Assembly (NCBI RefSeq): GCF_900101985.1
Contig: NZ_FNAR01000001.1
Span: forward strand, 1-64,000
DNA: 64,000 bases
Reading direction: 5' to 3'
Source: Bhargavaea beijingensis
GTDB taxonomy: Bacteria > Bacillota > Bacilli > Bacillales_A > Planococcaceae
Below, one piece after another: positions 1 to 9,402 of the stretch. A program made the translations under genes and the position numbers. Numbering within the stretch: position 1 is the first letter of the stretch; every line of letters begins with the position of its first letter. Under the pieces are notes generated by a model that was not told the DNA's origin, searched no databases, and saw only the letters and a list, made by a program, of their open reading frames with translations.

Positions 1-1
1 A

Positions 2-109
2 CTCATGGTCACCCACAGCATGGACGAAGCCTGCCGCACCGCGGACCGCATCGTCCGGATCGAAAAAGGCCGCATGACCGAACTCCCGATACCTGAAGCT
101 TCCCTTTGA
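2..109 (+). CDS. ABC transporter ATP-binding protein, C-terminal fragment
   Basis: Only the last 35 residues are in the window; the gene enters from the left edge. The reading frame begins with LMVTHSMDEA followed by a segment reading ADRIVRIEKGRM. This matches the H-loop region of ABC ATPases (the switch histidine after a hydrophobic strand, then the typical 'ADRI..I..G' strand). The protein would power a transporter at the inner face of the membrane; the substrate cannot be told from this piece. The stop codon lies inside the loop of a strong terminator hairpin. Assignment to the ABC ATPase superfamily is fairly safe; any subfamily would be a guess. Confidence 0.7.
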   Translation, partial: LMVTHSMDEACRTADRIVRIEKGRMTELPIPEASL

Positions 110-127
110 AGAAGGGAGGCTTTTTTT
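97..127 (+). terminator. Rho-independent terminator of the ABC ATPase gene
   Basis: A 10-bp stem (one G-U pair) closes over a five-base loop that contains the stop codon, followed by seven T residues. It ends the incoming transcript before the repeat array and the nar promoter. Confidence 0.85.
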
Positions 128-171
128 ATTGCCAGTTGCGCAGAATGGGCGGGAGGGTGCAACTTGGGGAG

Positions 172-370
172 GCGATTTGCAATAAGGGTTCTGACTTTGC
201 CACATAGACTTGCGACTTGCCACATGGACTCCGAAGTTGCCACATGAACTGCAAACTTGCCACATGGACTCCGAAGTTGCCACATGAACTGCAGACTTGC
301 CACATGGACTCCGAAGTTGCCACGTGAACTGCAGACTTGTCACATGGCCCCGCGACTTGCCACAAGACCG
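172..370. repeat. Intergenic tandem array, 20-bp period, core TTGCCACATG
   Basis: About ten units of 20 bp, each with the core TTGCCACATG (first unit TTGCAATA) followed by about ten more variable bases. Central units alternate between two versions (core + GACTCCGA-type and core + AACTGCAG-type), giving a 40-bp higher-order repeat. The 20-bp period is not a multiple of three, so the open frame on the minus strand across it is unlikely to be a gene. It lies between a terminator and the nar promoter. A second array of the same family lies at 41118-41292. Function unknown. Confidence 0.85.
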
Positions 371-456
371 GCCCCCCGGTTATCTTCCTGACAATTCTGC
401 CCCGCCTGCAAAATTCCGCTTTTCACCGCTCGATAAAGGGAAATCCCGCCCTCCGA

Positions 457-500
457 TAGGTCTTTCCCTAATGGAATGGGGGCTGGCGGAGACGGATAAT
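457..500 (+). promoter_or_regulatory. Candidate nar promoter with NreC-like operator
   Basis: TAGG-N6-CCTAAT is followed after 22 bp by GATAAT (495-500), a plausible -10. The narK upstream region (9999-10042) has the same arrangement, CAGG-N6-CCTAAT-N22-TAAAAT. No good -35 hexamer is visible, as expected for an activator-dependent promoter. NreC is encoded in this operon and in staphylococci is reported to bind a palindrome upstream of narG, so it is the likely binder; this is inference. A looser inverted repeat AGGGAAA / TTTCCCT (437-443, 463-469) overlaps it. Confidence 0.45.
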
Positions 501-567
501 GAAACTATCAGAATAGTATCACCAGTATTCTGCCCAATTGTCCTGTCCAAAAAGGAGTGTCGGATAA

Positions 568-3500
568 ATGAAAAAGAGAAGATATGGCCTGAACTTCTTC
601 AAGCCGGTGGAGAGCTACTCAGGGAACTGGTCGATCCTGGAGGCGAAAAGCCGGGATTGGGAGAACATGTACCGCCAGCGCTGGTCCCATGACAAAGTCG
701 TCAGGACGACGCACGGCGTCAACTGCACCGGTTCCTGCAGCTGGAAGGTGTTCGTCAAAAACGGCGTCATCACTTGGGAAAACCAGCAGATCGATTATCC
801 GTCCTGCGGGCCGGACATGCCGGAGTTCGAGCCGCGCGGCTGTCCCCGGGGGGCCACATTCTCGTGGTATGAGTACAGTCCGCACCGGGTGAAGTACCCG
901 TACATGCGCGGCCGCCTCTGGAAGCTGTGGCGCGAGGCGCTTGCGGAACACAACGGCCATCCGATCGATGCGTGGGCAAGCATCGTCGAGAATCCGGAAA
1001 AGGCGATGAGTTATAAGCGTGTCCGGGGCAAGGGCGGCCTCATCCGCGTCGCCTGGGACGATGCGTTGCAGCTGATTTCGGCGCAGCTGATCTACACAAT
1101 CCGGAAATTCGGCCCGGACCGGATTGCCGGCTTCACCCCGATTCCGGCCATGTCGATGATTTCCTACGCGTCCGGCGCAAGGTTCATCTCACTTCTCGGC
1201 GGGGAGATGCTGTCGTTCTACGATTGGTATGCGGACCTTCCGCCGTCCTCGCCGCAGATCTGGGGCGAGCAGACGGACGTGCCGGAGTCGTCTGATTGGT
1301 ACAACGCGGGCTACCTCATGATGTGGGGCTCGAACGTGCCGCTCACGCGGACACCGGATGCGCATTTCATGACCGAGGTGCGCTACAAGGGGACGAAGGT
1401 CGTTTCGGTCGCGCCGGACCTTGCCGCGAACGTGAAGTTCGCGGACAACTGGCTCGCGCCACACCCGGGCACAGACGCCGCGCTCGCTCAGGCGATGACC
1501 CATGTCATTCTGAGCGAGTTCTACCAGGAACGGAAAGAGAAGATGTTCATCGACTACGCGAAGCAGTACACGGACATGCCATTCATGATCCTGCTCGATC
1601 CGCATGAGGACGCCCTGAAGGCCGGGCGCTTCCTCCGGGCGAGCGATTTCGGCAGCGATACGAAAAACGCCGAGTGGAAACCGGTCATTTTCGACGAGGC
1701 GGGGGGCGAGTTTGTCGTTCCGAACGGGACGATGGGCCAGCGCTGGGAAAAGGACGGCAAGTGGAACCTCATCCTCGACAAGGAGGACGGCACGCGCATC
1801 GAGCCGGCACTGTCCGTCGAGGGCCACGGCGAAGAATGGAAGGAAATCGACTTCCCGTTCTTTGATGACTCCGGCGACGGCACGTTCCGCCGTGTCATCC
1901 CGGCGAGGAAAGTGCGGCTTGCGGACGGCACGGAGCAATACGCGGCGACCGTCTATGACCTGATGATGAGCCAGTACGGCGTGCGCCGGACGGACAGCCC
2001 GTACGACGCAAAAGGTTATGACGACGCAGAATCGCATTACACGCCGGCCTGGCAGGAGCGCATCACCAGTGTCAAGGCCTCGGTCGTGACGCAAATCGCC
2101 CGCGAGTTCGCGCAAAACGCTCTGGACACGGGCGGCCGCTCGATGATCATCATGGGCGCCGGAATCAACCACTGGTTCAACTCCGACACAATCTACCGAT
2201 CGATCCTGAACCTCGTGATCCTCACTGCTTCCCAGGGCGTGAACGGCGGAGGCTGGGCGCACTACGTCGGACAGGAAAAATGCCGGCCGATCGAGGGCTG
2301 GTCGACGCTTGCCTTCGCAAAAGACTGGCAGGGGCCGGCCCGGCTCCAGAACGGGACTTCGTTCTTCTACTTCGGCACCGAACAGTGGCGCTACGAGGAA
2401 GGGGACACCGAATCGCTAAAGTCTCCGCTCGCAGACAAACTGGACTACCGCCACCCGGCCGACTACAACGTCATGGCCGCGCGGCTCGGATGGCTGCCGA
2501 GCTATCCTCAGTTCAACAAAAACAGCCTGCTGTTCGCCGAAGAGGCGGCCCGCGAAGGCAAGACGACAAATGAGGAAATCATCGAACGGGCGGCGGATCA
2601 GATCAAGAGCCGCGAAGTCAAGTTCGCAATCGAGGACCCGGCAGCGCCGGAAAACTTCCCGCGCACGATGTTTGTCTGGCGCTCGAACCTGATCTCAAGC
2701 TCCGCCAAGGGCCAGGAATACTTCATGAAGCACCTGCTCGGCACGGCTGATGCGCTAATGGCGCGGCCGAACGAGGACGTGAAGCCGGAAGAAATCATCT
2801 GGCGCGACGAAGTGGAAGGCAAGCTCGACCTGCTTGTCTCGCTCGACTTCCGGATGACGACGACACCGCTCCACTCGGACATCGTGCTGCCGGCGGCGAC
2901 CTGGTACGAAAAGACCGACCTGTCTTCGACCGACATGCATCCGTTCGTCCACCCGTTCAACCCGGCGGTTAATCCGCTCTGGGAATCCCGTACCGACTGG
3001 GACATTTTCCGCGGGCTGGCAAAGGTGTTCTCAGGGATGGCGGAGACCCATCTGCCGGGCGTCTACAAGGACCTTGTCAGCACGCCGCTGAACCATGACT
3101 CGGAAAGCGAGATTTCCCAGCCGCTTGGCCTTGTCCGCGACTGGGCAAAGGGAGAAGTGGAGGCGGTCGTCGGCAAGACGATGCCGAACCTGAGCATCAT
3201 CGAGCGTGACTACACGAAGATTTACGACAAGTACATCACGCTGGGTCCGAACCTGCAGGTCGGCAAGACCGGCGCGCACGGCGTCAGCTTCTCTGCAGCC
3301 GAAGAATACGAAGAGCTGAAGCGCATCAGCGGTGTCTACCACGACGAGTCGATCAAGAGCGGCCTGCCGAAGCTCGAGACAGCGCGCCAGGCTGCCGACG
3401 CGGTGCTTCATCTGTCGTCCGCGACAAACGGGCGCCTGTCGCAGAAAGCCTACAAGGAAGCGGAAAAGCTTTCCGGCGTGGAGCTGGCCGACATCTCGGC

Positions 3501-4248
3501 GGAACGCGCGGCGGAGCGGATCACATTCCAGAGCATTACCGCACAGCCGCGGGAAGTCATCCCGACTCCGGTATTCAGCGGATCCAACAAGTCCGGGCGC
3601 AGATACTCGCCGTTCACGACGAATATCGAGCGGCTCGTGCCATTCCGGACGCTTACCGGCCGCCAGCACTTCTATATCGACCATGAGATCTTCCTCCAGT
3701 ACGGTGAGGCGCTCCCGGTCTACAAGCCGACGCTTCCGCCGATGGTGTTCGGACCGAGGGACAAGGAAGTGCGGGGCGGCAAGGATTCTCTCGTCCTCAG
3801 GTATCTAACCCCACACGGCAAGTGGAACTTCCACTCCATGTACCAGGATAACCTGCACATGCTGACGCTGTTCCGCGGGGGGCCGGTCGCCTGGATGAAC
3901 AACGAGGAAGCGGCGGAGCACGGCATCTCGGACAATGACTGGATAGAAGTGTATAACCGGAACGGCGCGCTCACTTGCCGGGCGGTCACGAGCCACCGGA
4001 TCCCGCGCGGCACATTGCTCGCCTACCACGCACAGGACCGGCATATCCAGACGCCGGGGTCGGAAATTACGGACACGCGGGGCGGCAGCCATAATGCGCC
4101 GACGCGCATTCACATGAAGCCGACGCAGATGGTCGGCGGCTATGCCCAGCTCAGCTACGGATTCAACTACTACGGGCCGATCGGAAACCAGCGTGACGAA
4201 TACGCCATGATCAGGAAGAAAAGGGAGGTCAACTGGCTTGAAGATTAA
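568..4248 (+). CDS. narG: Respiratory nitrate reductase alpha subunit
   Basis: Catalytic subunit of the membrane-bound nitrate reductase on the cytoplasmic face: it reduces nitrate to nitrite with electrons from quinol via NarI and NarH. The 1226 residues are full length for NarG. The N-terminal iron-sulfur motif is visible (HGVNCTGSCSW, then YPSCGP and RGCPRGA). The segment QTDVPESSDW around residue 230 carries the aspartate that coordinates molybdenum in NarG. The Mo-bis-MGD domains run through the body and the dinucleotide-binding fold fills the last 200 residues. The start ATG has a clear AAAAGGAGTG ribosome site eight bases upstream. It overlaps narH by 11 bases. Confidence 0.97.
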   Translation: MKKRRYGLNFFKPVESYSGNWSILEAKSRDWENMYRQRWSHDKVVRTTHGVNCTGSCSWKVFVKNGVITWENQQIDYPSCGPDMPEFEPRGCPRGATFSWYEYSPHRVKYPYMRGRLWKLWREALAEHNGHPIDAWASIVENPEKAMSYKRVRGKGGLIRVAWDDALQLISAQLIYTIRKFGPDRIAGFTPIPAMSMISYASGARFISLLGGEMLSFYDWYADLPPSSPQIWGEQTDVPESSDWYNAGYLMMWGSNVPLTRTPDAHFMTEVRYKGTKVVSVAPDLAANVKFADNWLAPHPGTDAALAQAMTHVILSEFYQERKEKMFIDYAKQYTDMPFMILLDPHEDALKAGRFLRASDFGSDTKNAEWKPVIFDEAGGEFVVPNGTMGQRWEKDGKWNLILDKEDGTRIEPALSVEGHGEEWKEIDFPFFDDSGDGTFRRVIPARKVRLADGTEQYAATVYDLMMSQYGVRRTDSPYDAKGYDDAESHYTPAWQERITSVKASVVTQIAREFAQNALDTGGRSMIIMGAGINHWFNSDTIYRSILNLVILTASQGVNGGGWAHYVGQEKCRPIEGWSTLAFAKDWQGPARLQNGTSFFYFGTEQWRYEEGDTESLKSPLADKLDYRHPADYNVMAARLGWLPSYPQFNKNSLLFAEEAAREGKTTNEEIIERAADQIKSREVKFAIEDPAAPENFPRTMFVWRSNLISSSAKGQEYFMKHLLGTADALMARPNEDVKPEEIIWRDEVEGKLDLLVSLDFRMTTTPLHSDIVLPAATWYEKTDLSSTDMHPFVHPFNPAVNPLWESRTDWDIFRGLAKVFSGMAETHLPGVYKDLVSTPLNHDSESEISQPLGLVRDWAKGEVEAVVGKTMPNLSIIERDYTKIYDKYITLGPNLQVGKTGAHGVSFSAAEEYEELKRISGVYHDESIKSGLPKLETARQAADAVLHLSSATNGRLSQKAYKEAEKLSGVELADISAERAAERITFQSITAQPREVIPTPVFSGSNKSGRRYSPFTTNIERLVPFRTLTGRQHFYIDHEIFLQYGEALPVYKPTLPPMVFGPRDKEVRGGKDSLVLRYLTPHGKWNFHSMYQDNLHMLTLFRGGPVAWMNNEEAAEHGISDNDWIEVYNRNGALTCRAVTSHRIPRGTLLAYHAQDRHIQTPGSEITDTRGGSHNAPTRIHMKPTQMVGGYAQLSYGFNYYGPIGNQRDEYAMIRKKREVNWLED

Positions 4249-5824
4249 AGCTCAGATTGCAATGGTGATGAACCTGGACAAGTGCATCGGCTGCCATACG
4301 TGCAGCGTCACTTGCAAGACGACGTGGACGAACCGGAAAGGCGCGGAGTACATGTGGTTCAACAACGTGGAGACCAAGCCGGGAATAGGCTATCCGAAGC
4401 GTTGGGAGGACCAGGAAGTGTACAAGGGGGGCTGGCAGCTCCGCAACGGCACACTGGAGCTGAAGTCGGGGAACCGCCTGTCGAAGGTGGCGCTCGGGAA
4501 GATCTTCTACAACCCGGATATGCCGGAGATGCGCGACTTTTACGAGCCGTGGACCTACAACTACGACCATCTCGTCACCGCGGGCGAAGGCGAGCACCCG
4601 CCGGTCGCGCGCGCCTACTCGGCAGTCACGGGCGAGAAGATGGACCTTGAGTGGGGCTCCAACTGGGAGGATGACCTCGCAGGAGCCGATGTGACCGGGC
4701 CGCTGGACCCGAACATTCAGAAAATCGAGGAAGAGATCAAGTTCAACTTCGAGAAGTCGTTCATGATCTATCTGCCAAGGCTTTGCGAGCACTGCCTGAA
4801 CCCGAGCTGCGTGGCCTCCTGTCCGGCAGGCGCAATCTACAAGCGTGACGAGGACGGCATCGTGCTCGTCGACCAGGAAGCATGCCGAAGCTGGCGCTAT
4901 TGCACGACCGGCTGCCCGTACAAGAAGGTCTACTTTAACTGGCAGACGAACAAGGCCGAGAAGTGCACATTCTGCTTCCCGAGAATCGAGGAAGGCCTTC
5001 CGACGGTCTGCTCGGAAACGTGCACCGGCCGGATCCGCTACCTGGGCGTCCTGCTGTATGATGCGGACCGGGTGCTGGAGGCGGCATCTACACCGGACGA
5101 GAAGGACCTGTATCGCGCGCAGTGCGACCTGTTCATGGACCCGCACGACCCGGAAGTGATTGAGCAGGCGCGCCGCGACGGCATCACGGAGGACTGGATC
5201 GAGGCCGCTCAGAACTCGCCGGTCTATAAGCTTGCAATCGAGCACCAGCTTGCATTCCCGCTCCACCCGGAATACCGCACGCTCCCGATGGTCTGGTATG
5301 TTCCGCCGCTTTCGCCGATCATGAACTACTTCGAGGGCAAGGATTCAATCAAGAACCCGGACATGATCTTCCCTGCGATCGATGAAATGCGCACGCCGAT
5401 CCAGTATCTCGCGAACATGCTGACGGCGGGTGACACGGAGACGGTCAAGGGCTCGCTCCAGCGCATGGCGATGATGCGCCAGTACATGCGGGCACTGTCG
5501 TCGGGCAAAGAATTCGACGAGTCGCGGCTTGAGCGGGTCGGGCTCACCGCGCTCCAAACGGAAGAAATGTACCGCCTGCTCGCAATCGCGAAGTACGACG
5601 ACCGATTCGTCATCCCGACTTCCCACAAGGAAAACCGGATGAACACGTACGACATGCAGGGTTCTGCGGGCTTTGGCGGCGACACGATGGGCCTCGGCGC
5701 GATGGGCACCGGCGGCGACGGCTGCGACGGCTGCGGCCCGGCAAGCCCGGGCGCCGGCGTGGCTGCAAAGACCGGAAAGGAGATTTACGAAGAGAACTTC
5801 TACGGGGGAATCTGGCGTGATTGA
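4238..5824 (+). CDS. narH: Respiratory nitrate reductase beta subunit
   Basis: Iron-sulfur electron-transfer subunit (528 residues) linking the NarI hemes to NarG. Cysteine clusters typical of NarH are visible: CIGCHTCSVTC near residue 16, CEHCLNPSCVASCPAG near 183, CRSWRYCTTGCP near 215 (the tryptophan in place of a cysteine marks the 3Fe-4S cluster) and CTFCFPRIEEG..CSETC near 245. The start is TTG at 4238, chosen because AAGGGAGG lies ten bases upstream and the product then begins KIKAQIAMVMNLDKC. A glycine-rich stretch (GFGGDTMGLGAMGTGGDGCDG) near the C-terminus is longer than usual. Confidence 0.96.
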   Translation: MKIKAQIAMVMNLDKCIGCHTCSVTCKTTWTNRKGAEYMWFNNVETKPGIGYPKRWEDQEVYKGGWQLRNGTLELKSGNRLSKVALGKIFYNPDMPEMRDFYEPWTYNYDHLVTAGEGEHPPVARAYSAVTGEKMDLEWGSNWEDDLAGADVTGPLDPNIQKIEEEIKFNFEKSFMIYLPRLCEHCLNPSCVASCPAGAIYKRDEDGIVLVDQEACRSWRYCTTGCPYKKVYFNWQTNKAEKCTFCFPRIEEGLPTVCSETCTGRIRYLGVLLYDADRVLEAASTPDEKDLYRAQCDLFMDPHDPEVIEQARRDGITEDWIEAAQNSPVYKLAIEHQLAFPLHPEYRTLPMVWYVPPLSPIMNYFEGKDSIKNPDMIFPAIDEMRTPIQYLANMLTAGDTETVKGSLQRMAMMRQYMRALSSGKEFDESRLERVGLTALQTEEMYRLLAIAKYDDRFVIPTSHKENRMNTYDMQGSAGFGGDTMGLGAMGTGGDGCDGCGPASPGAGVAAKTGKEIYEENFYGGIWRD

Positions 5825-6383
5825 TAACCGGAAGCTGTATACGTTCAAAGATTCATTCGGATTCTTCGCCAATCAGCTGACGTGGCCGGACAAGCGGAAC
5901 TTCCATCCGGACCACGCCGGGGAGGAGATCGGCCCGGACCATCCGGCGAGGGCCCACGTCCTCCGGTACTGGGAAGAGATCCAAAAATTCAGCCTCGACG
6001 AACTGAGGGAACTATACACCGCGACCTTCGACTTCGAAGAGGACTGTGCGCTGTACATGACCTGGTTCAAGTTCGAGGATGCCCGTGAGCGCGGCCAGAT
6101 GCTCGCGAAGCTGAAGGTGCTCTACGAAATGTACGGCCTCGAGATGCCGGACGAGGAGCTGTCCGACTATCTGCCGATCATGTGCGAGTTCCTGTATGCC
6201 GCCGAGTGGCTGGATGACCCGCGCACGCCCGACAGTTTCCGGATCCTGATGGGGGTCCTTGAAGACGGCACCTACCACCTGATGAAAGCACTCGAGAAGG
6301 AGGAAAGTCCGTATTTCCACCTCATCAAGGGGCTGCGGGAAACATTCAAAGCGTGTTTAGAGGAGGCGCCGGCTCATGGTTGA
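5817..6383 (+). CDS. narJ: Nitrate reductase assembly chaperone NarJ (delta)
   Basis: Cytoplasmic chaperone needed to insert the molybdenum cofactor into NarG; it is not part of the final enzyme. The likely start is GTG at 5817, overlapping the narH stop by eight bases, with GGGGGAA upstream. This gives a 188-residue, acidic, helical protein normal for the NarJ/TorD-like family (FDFEEDCALYMTWFKFEDARERG, then LPIMCEFLYAAEW). The frame is open further upstream, but that part overlaps narH and has no good ribosome site. Confidence 0.93.
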   Translation: MIDNRKLYTFKDSFGFFANQLTWPDKRNFHPDHAGEEIGPDHPARAHVLRYWEEIQKFSLDELRELYTATFDFEEDCALYMTWFKFEDARERGQMLAKLKVLYEMYGLEMPDEELSDYLPIMCEFLYAAEWLDDPRTPDSFRILMGVLEDGTYHLMKALEKEESPYFHLIKGLRETFKACLEEAPAHG

Positions 6384-7056
6384 CCAGTTTTTGTGGGTGA
6401 TATTTCCGTATATCTGCATCGCGATCTTTGTCGTCGGGCATATCTACCGCTATAAAGTGGACAAATTCCACTGGACCGCGAAATCCAGTGAATTCATCGA
6501 GAAAAAGCAGCTGATGGTCGGGAGCCTCCTGTTTCACCTTGGGATCATCCCGGTCATCCTGGGCCATATCTCGGGGCTCGGTATCCCGAAGGAATGGATG
6601 CGGGCTCTCGGCGTCAACGACCATATGTATCACCTCGGCGCCATCTGGATCGGCGGTTTCTTCGGATTCGTCACGCTTCTCGGGATGTTCATTCTGACGT
6701 TCCGCCGGTTTTCGATCAAGGCCGTCCGGAAGCTTAGCTCGGCAAGCGACATGGTCGTCAACACGCTCTTGCTGATCATCGTGTTCATGGGGATGTACGC
6801 GACGATTGTGACGAACGCCGTGAATCCCGCATTCGACTACCGGGATACAATTTCCGTCTGGTTCCGTGACCTGTTCCTTCTGCGGCCAGACCCGTCGTAC
6901 ATGATGGGTGTTCCGGTGTCGTTCCAGATTCATATCCTGGCCGCATTCCTCATTTTCGCGCTTTGGCCGTTCACGCGCCTCGTGCATGTCTGGAGCGTCC
7001 CGCTGTCGTATGTCGGCAGAAGTTACATCCTGTACAGGAGGCACAAGGTGAATTAA
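6376..7056 (+). CDS. narI: Respiratory nitrate reductase gamma subunit (cytochrome b)
   Basis: Membrane diheme subunit of 226 residues that oxidises quinol and passes electrons to NarH. Five hydrophobic helices are visible. Histidines suited to heme ligation sit in helices two and five (LLFHLGIIPVILGHISG near residue 57, and SFQIHILAAF and RLVHVWSVP near the end). ATG at 6376 overlaps narJ by eight bases and has GGAGGCGCC upstream. It is the last gene of the narGHJI block; nreA follows after 51 bases with no terminator, so the sensor genes are probably co-transcribed. Confidence 0.96.
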   Translation: MVDQFLWVIFPYICIAIFVVGHIYRYKVDKFHWTAKSSEFIEKKQLMVGSLLFHLGIIPVILGHISGLGIPKEWMRALGVNDHMYHLGAIWIGGFFGFVTLLGMFILTFRRFSIKAVRKLSSASDMVVNTLLLIIVFMGMYATIVTNAVNPAFDYRDTISVWFRDLFLLRPDPSYMMGVPVSFQIHILAAFLIFALWPFTRLVHVWSVPLSYVGRSYILYRRHKVN

Positions 7057-7107
7057 GCTGAAAGGAAGAATGAACGCCGATCCGGCGGGAAACGGGAGAG
7101 GTCCGCG

Positions 7108-7563
7108 ATGAATGAACCGACAATCTACCAGAATGTGATCGACAGGCTCCGGGAACAGCTCGGTTTCGATTTTATGGCACTGGCGATGGAAGACGCTCCG
7201 AGCGGCTTTTCGGTCCGCTGGCGGGTGGCTTCAGGGAACCTGAACAACCGATACCGCCGGATCGTCCTCCGGTCCGGCAGGGGCATTGCCGGCACCGTTT
7301 TCAAGACGGGAAAGCCGCTGCTCGTGCCGCATGTCGATCCCGGCAGGCATGTGCCCATCGTGCTTGACTATCCGATCGTGAATACCGAAGGGCTGACGAG
7401 CATCGCCGCGGTGCCGCTTTACGACAGCGGCCGCGTAAAAGGCGTCCTGCTGGGCGGCTACCGGGGCGGCCGCGCGGAAATGACGGAAGCGCTTTGCCTG
7501 GAGATGGCAGCAGCATCGGCTTCCGTTCCCGGGTTTGACGGGAAGGAGCTGGTGAGCCGGTGA
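7108..7563 (+). CDS. nreA: Nitrate-binding GAF protein NreA
   Basis: A 151-residue single GAF-domain protein. In staphylococci NreA binds nitrate and controls the kinase NreB, so that the nar genes are induced only when nitrate is present and oxygen is absent. The GAF signature is visible (RSGRGIAGTVFKTGKPLLVPHVDPG near residue 50 and SIAAVPLYDSGRVKGVLLGG near 95). It overlaps nreB by four bases. The placement narGHJI-nreABC-narK matches the staphylococcal nar region, which supports the assignment. Confidence 0.88.
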   Translation: MNEPTIYQNVIDRLREQLGFDFMALAMEDAPSGFSVRWRVASGNLNNRYRRIVLRSGRGIAGTVFKTGKPLLVPHVDPGRHVPIVLDYPIVNTEGLTSIAAVPLYDSGRVKGVLLGGYRGGRAEMTEALCLEMAAASASVPGFDGKELVSR

Positions 7564-8624
7564 GCGTAAAGCAGGACCTGCTGAATGAGCTGATGCTGAA
7601 GATGTTCGACAAAAGCAGCGAAGCCATCCTGTTTTTTGACGGAGAGGGCAGGGCACTTGCCGCGAACCCTGCGGCGGAAAAGATTCTCGACCGCGACGTG
7701 CTGAGGGCGCTTCTCGACGGCAAGGAAGGCGCGCTCTGCCGCGCCTGTGCCGGGTATGTGGATGAGAGCGGCCAGGTGACTTGTGAGAACTGCTATTTCC
7801 ATCACCCGGAGCGCAGCGATTTCACGTCGTTCCAGCTGTACCTGAACACGAAGGGACAGGGCCTTGTGCCATACGCCTCATCCTTCCATACCGTCGATGC
7901 GGAAAATGACATCCGGGTATTCATGCTGCGCGACATGACACGGCAGCAGCGAATGCAGGAAAAGGCTTATCAGAACAAAATGATGAAGCATATCATCGAC
8001 GCACAGGAAAACGAGCGCAGAAGGATTTCCCGGGAACTTCACGACGGGGTCGCACAGGAGCTCATGAGCGCGGTCGTCGACCTCCGTGTTCTCAAGTACA
8101 TGACGGGTGACGCGGATGTGCTCGCCAAGGTGAAAGAAACCGAGGCATCGTTGTCGAGGCTCCTGGAAGATATCCGGAATCTGTCAGTTGAGCTGCGCCC
8201 GGCCGCCCTTGACGATCTTGGCCTCGATGCGGCGTTCCGCTCGCATTTCAAGCGTCTTGAAGAAATGTTCGGCCTCCTTGTTGACTACACATCCGACCTG
8301 CCGGTGAAGCGGTATGAAAACGAAATTGAGACGGTCGTCTACCGGGTATGCCAGGAGGCCATCCTGAACGCAATCAAGTACGCGGATGTGGACACGGTGT
8401 CGGTCACGCTTAAAGGTGAAGGGAGCCGGCTGCTTCTGACGGTCCGCGATTCAGGCACAGGGTTCACTCCGGGGGATCAGCCTCAGGGAACGGGACTCGG
8501 ACTGTACGGCATGAAAGAGCGCGCGGAACTGGTCGGCGGCACGCTTGAGGTGGAGGCTGCTCCGGGCGCCGGCACGACAATCCGGCTGAGCGTTCCGGCG
8601 TTGCCGAGAAGGGAGGCCCGCTGA
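7560..8624 (+). CDS. nreB: Oxygen-sensing histidine kinase NreB
   Basis: Cytoplasmic histidine kinase of 354 residues that phosphorylates NreC under anaerobic conditions. Residues 60-80 contain C-X2-C-X11-C-X2-C (CRAC ... CENC), exactly the four-cysteine spacing that holds the oxygen-labile 4Fe-4S cluster of staphylococcal NreB, set within a PAS-like domain. The HisKA_3 dimerisation helix has [14 protein letters not shown], with the phospho-accepting histidine near residue 161. The ATPase domain follows ([11 protein letters not shown] and [13 protein letters not shown]). No membrane segment is present. The start is GTG overlapping nreA; nreC begins at its stop codon. Confidence 0.94.
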   Translation: MSVKQDLLNELMLKMFDKSSEAILFFDGEGRALAANPAAEKILDRDVLRALLDGKEGALCRACAGYVDESGQVTCENCYFHHPERSDFTSFQLYLNTKGQGLVPYASSFHTVDAENDIRVFMLRDMTRQQRMQEKAYQNKMMKHIIDAQENERRRISRELHDGVAQELMSAVVDLRVLKYMTGDADVLAKVKETEASLSRLLEDIRNLSVELRPAALDDLGLDAAFRSHFKRLEEMFGLLVDYTSDLPVKRYENEIETVVYRVCQEAILNAIKYADVDTVSVTLKGEGSRLLLTVRDSGTGFTPGDQPQGTGLGLYGMKERAELVGGTLEVEAAPGAGTTIRLSVPALPRREAR

Positions 8625-9280
8625 TGGATAAGGTGTCAATTGTCATTGCGGACGACCACGCCGTCGTCCGGAGCGGCTTCTCGATGATCCTTAACTTCCA
8701 GAAAGACATGGAGGTTGTTGCGACGGCGGCAGACGGCCTTGAAGCCTATAAGATGGTCGCGAGGCACCAGCCCGATCTTCTGATCATGGACCTCAGTATG
8801 CCGCCGGGGGAAAACGGGCTGATTGCGACCGGCAAGATCAAAGAGGACTTCCCGGACACGAAAATCCTGATTTTGACGATGCACGACGACGAGGAGTATC
8901 TGTTCAACGTCCTGAAAAGCGGCGCGTCCGGATACATGCTGAAAAATGCGCCGGATGAGGAGCTGCTGCACGCCATCCGGACGATCCGGCGCGGCGGCAC
9001 ATACATCCACCCGAAGATGGCGACCTCACTCGTGCGCGAATTTGTCAAAGCCGACCCTGCCACGGCGCCGGACGACCCATACGAACTCCTGTCCAAGCGT
9101 GAGCTGGAGATTCTCCCGCTTGTCGCCAAAGGATACCGCAACAAGGAAATTGCCGAAATGCTCTACATCTCCGTCAAGACCGTGGAGGCGCACAAAGCGA
9201 AGATCATGGAGAAGCTGGGCCTGAAAAGCCGCCCGGAACTCGTGGAATTCGCCCTCAGGAAAAAGTTGCTGAACTTCTGA
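8624..9280 (+). CDS. nreC: Response regulator NreC (NarL/LuxR type)
   Basis: DNA-binding response regulator of 218 residues that activates nitrate respiration genes when phosphorylated by NreB. The receiver domain has the acidic pair ([11 protein letters not shown]) and the phospho-acceptor aspartate in [15 protein letters not shown] near residue 54, followed by the conserved lysine ([13 protein letters not shown]). The C-terminal LuxR-type helix-turn-helix reads [23 protein letters not shown] near residue 150. Likely targets in this window are the narG and narK promoters, which share a TAGG/CAGG-N6-CCTAAT element. Confidence 0.94.
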   Translation: MDKVSIVIADDHAVVRSGFSMILNFQKDMEVVATAADGLEAYKMVARHQPDLLIMDLSMPPGENGLIATGKIKEDFPDTKILILTMHDDEEYLFNVLKSGASGYMLKNAPDEELLHAIRTIRRGGTYIHPKMATSLVREFVKADPATAPDDPYELLSKRELEILPLVAKGYRNKEIAEMLYISVKTVEAHKAKIMEKLGLKSRPELVEFALRKKLLNF

Positions 9281-9402
9281 CGGTTAAGGCGGTTTGCCGG
9301 TTTAGCCGATCAGTTTTCTGCAGGGAAGGCGCCGGGCAAAAAGAGTGTTCCGGACCGGAGCGCAGCCATAGTTTCTAGACAAACAGGCAGGAGGCATCCC
9401 AG

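Noticed and set aside
126-365. 79-residue minus-strand frame with repeated MWQV/HVA segments
   Set aside because: It is a by-product of the 20-bp array; the period is not a multiple of three, and no ribosome site or family is seen.
172-370. CRISPR array
   Set aside because: Units are only 20 bp with no long unique spacers, there is no leader, and no cas genes are near; the same holds for the other four arrays.
1189-2262. 357-residue minus-strand frame inside narG
   Set aside because: Shadow frame of a highly conserved gene; no independent support.
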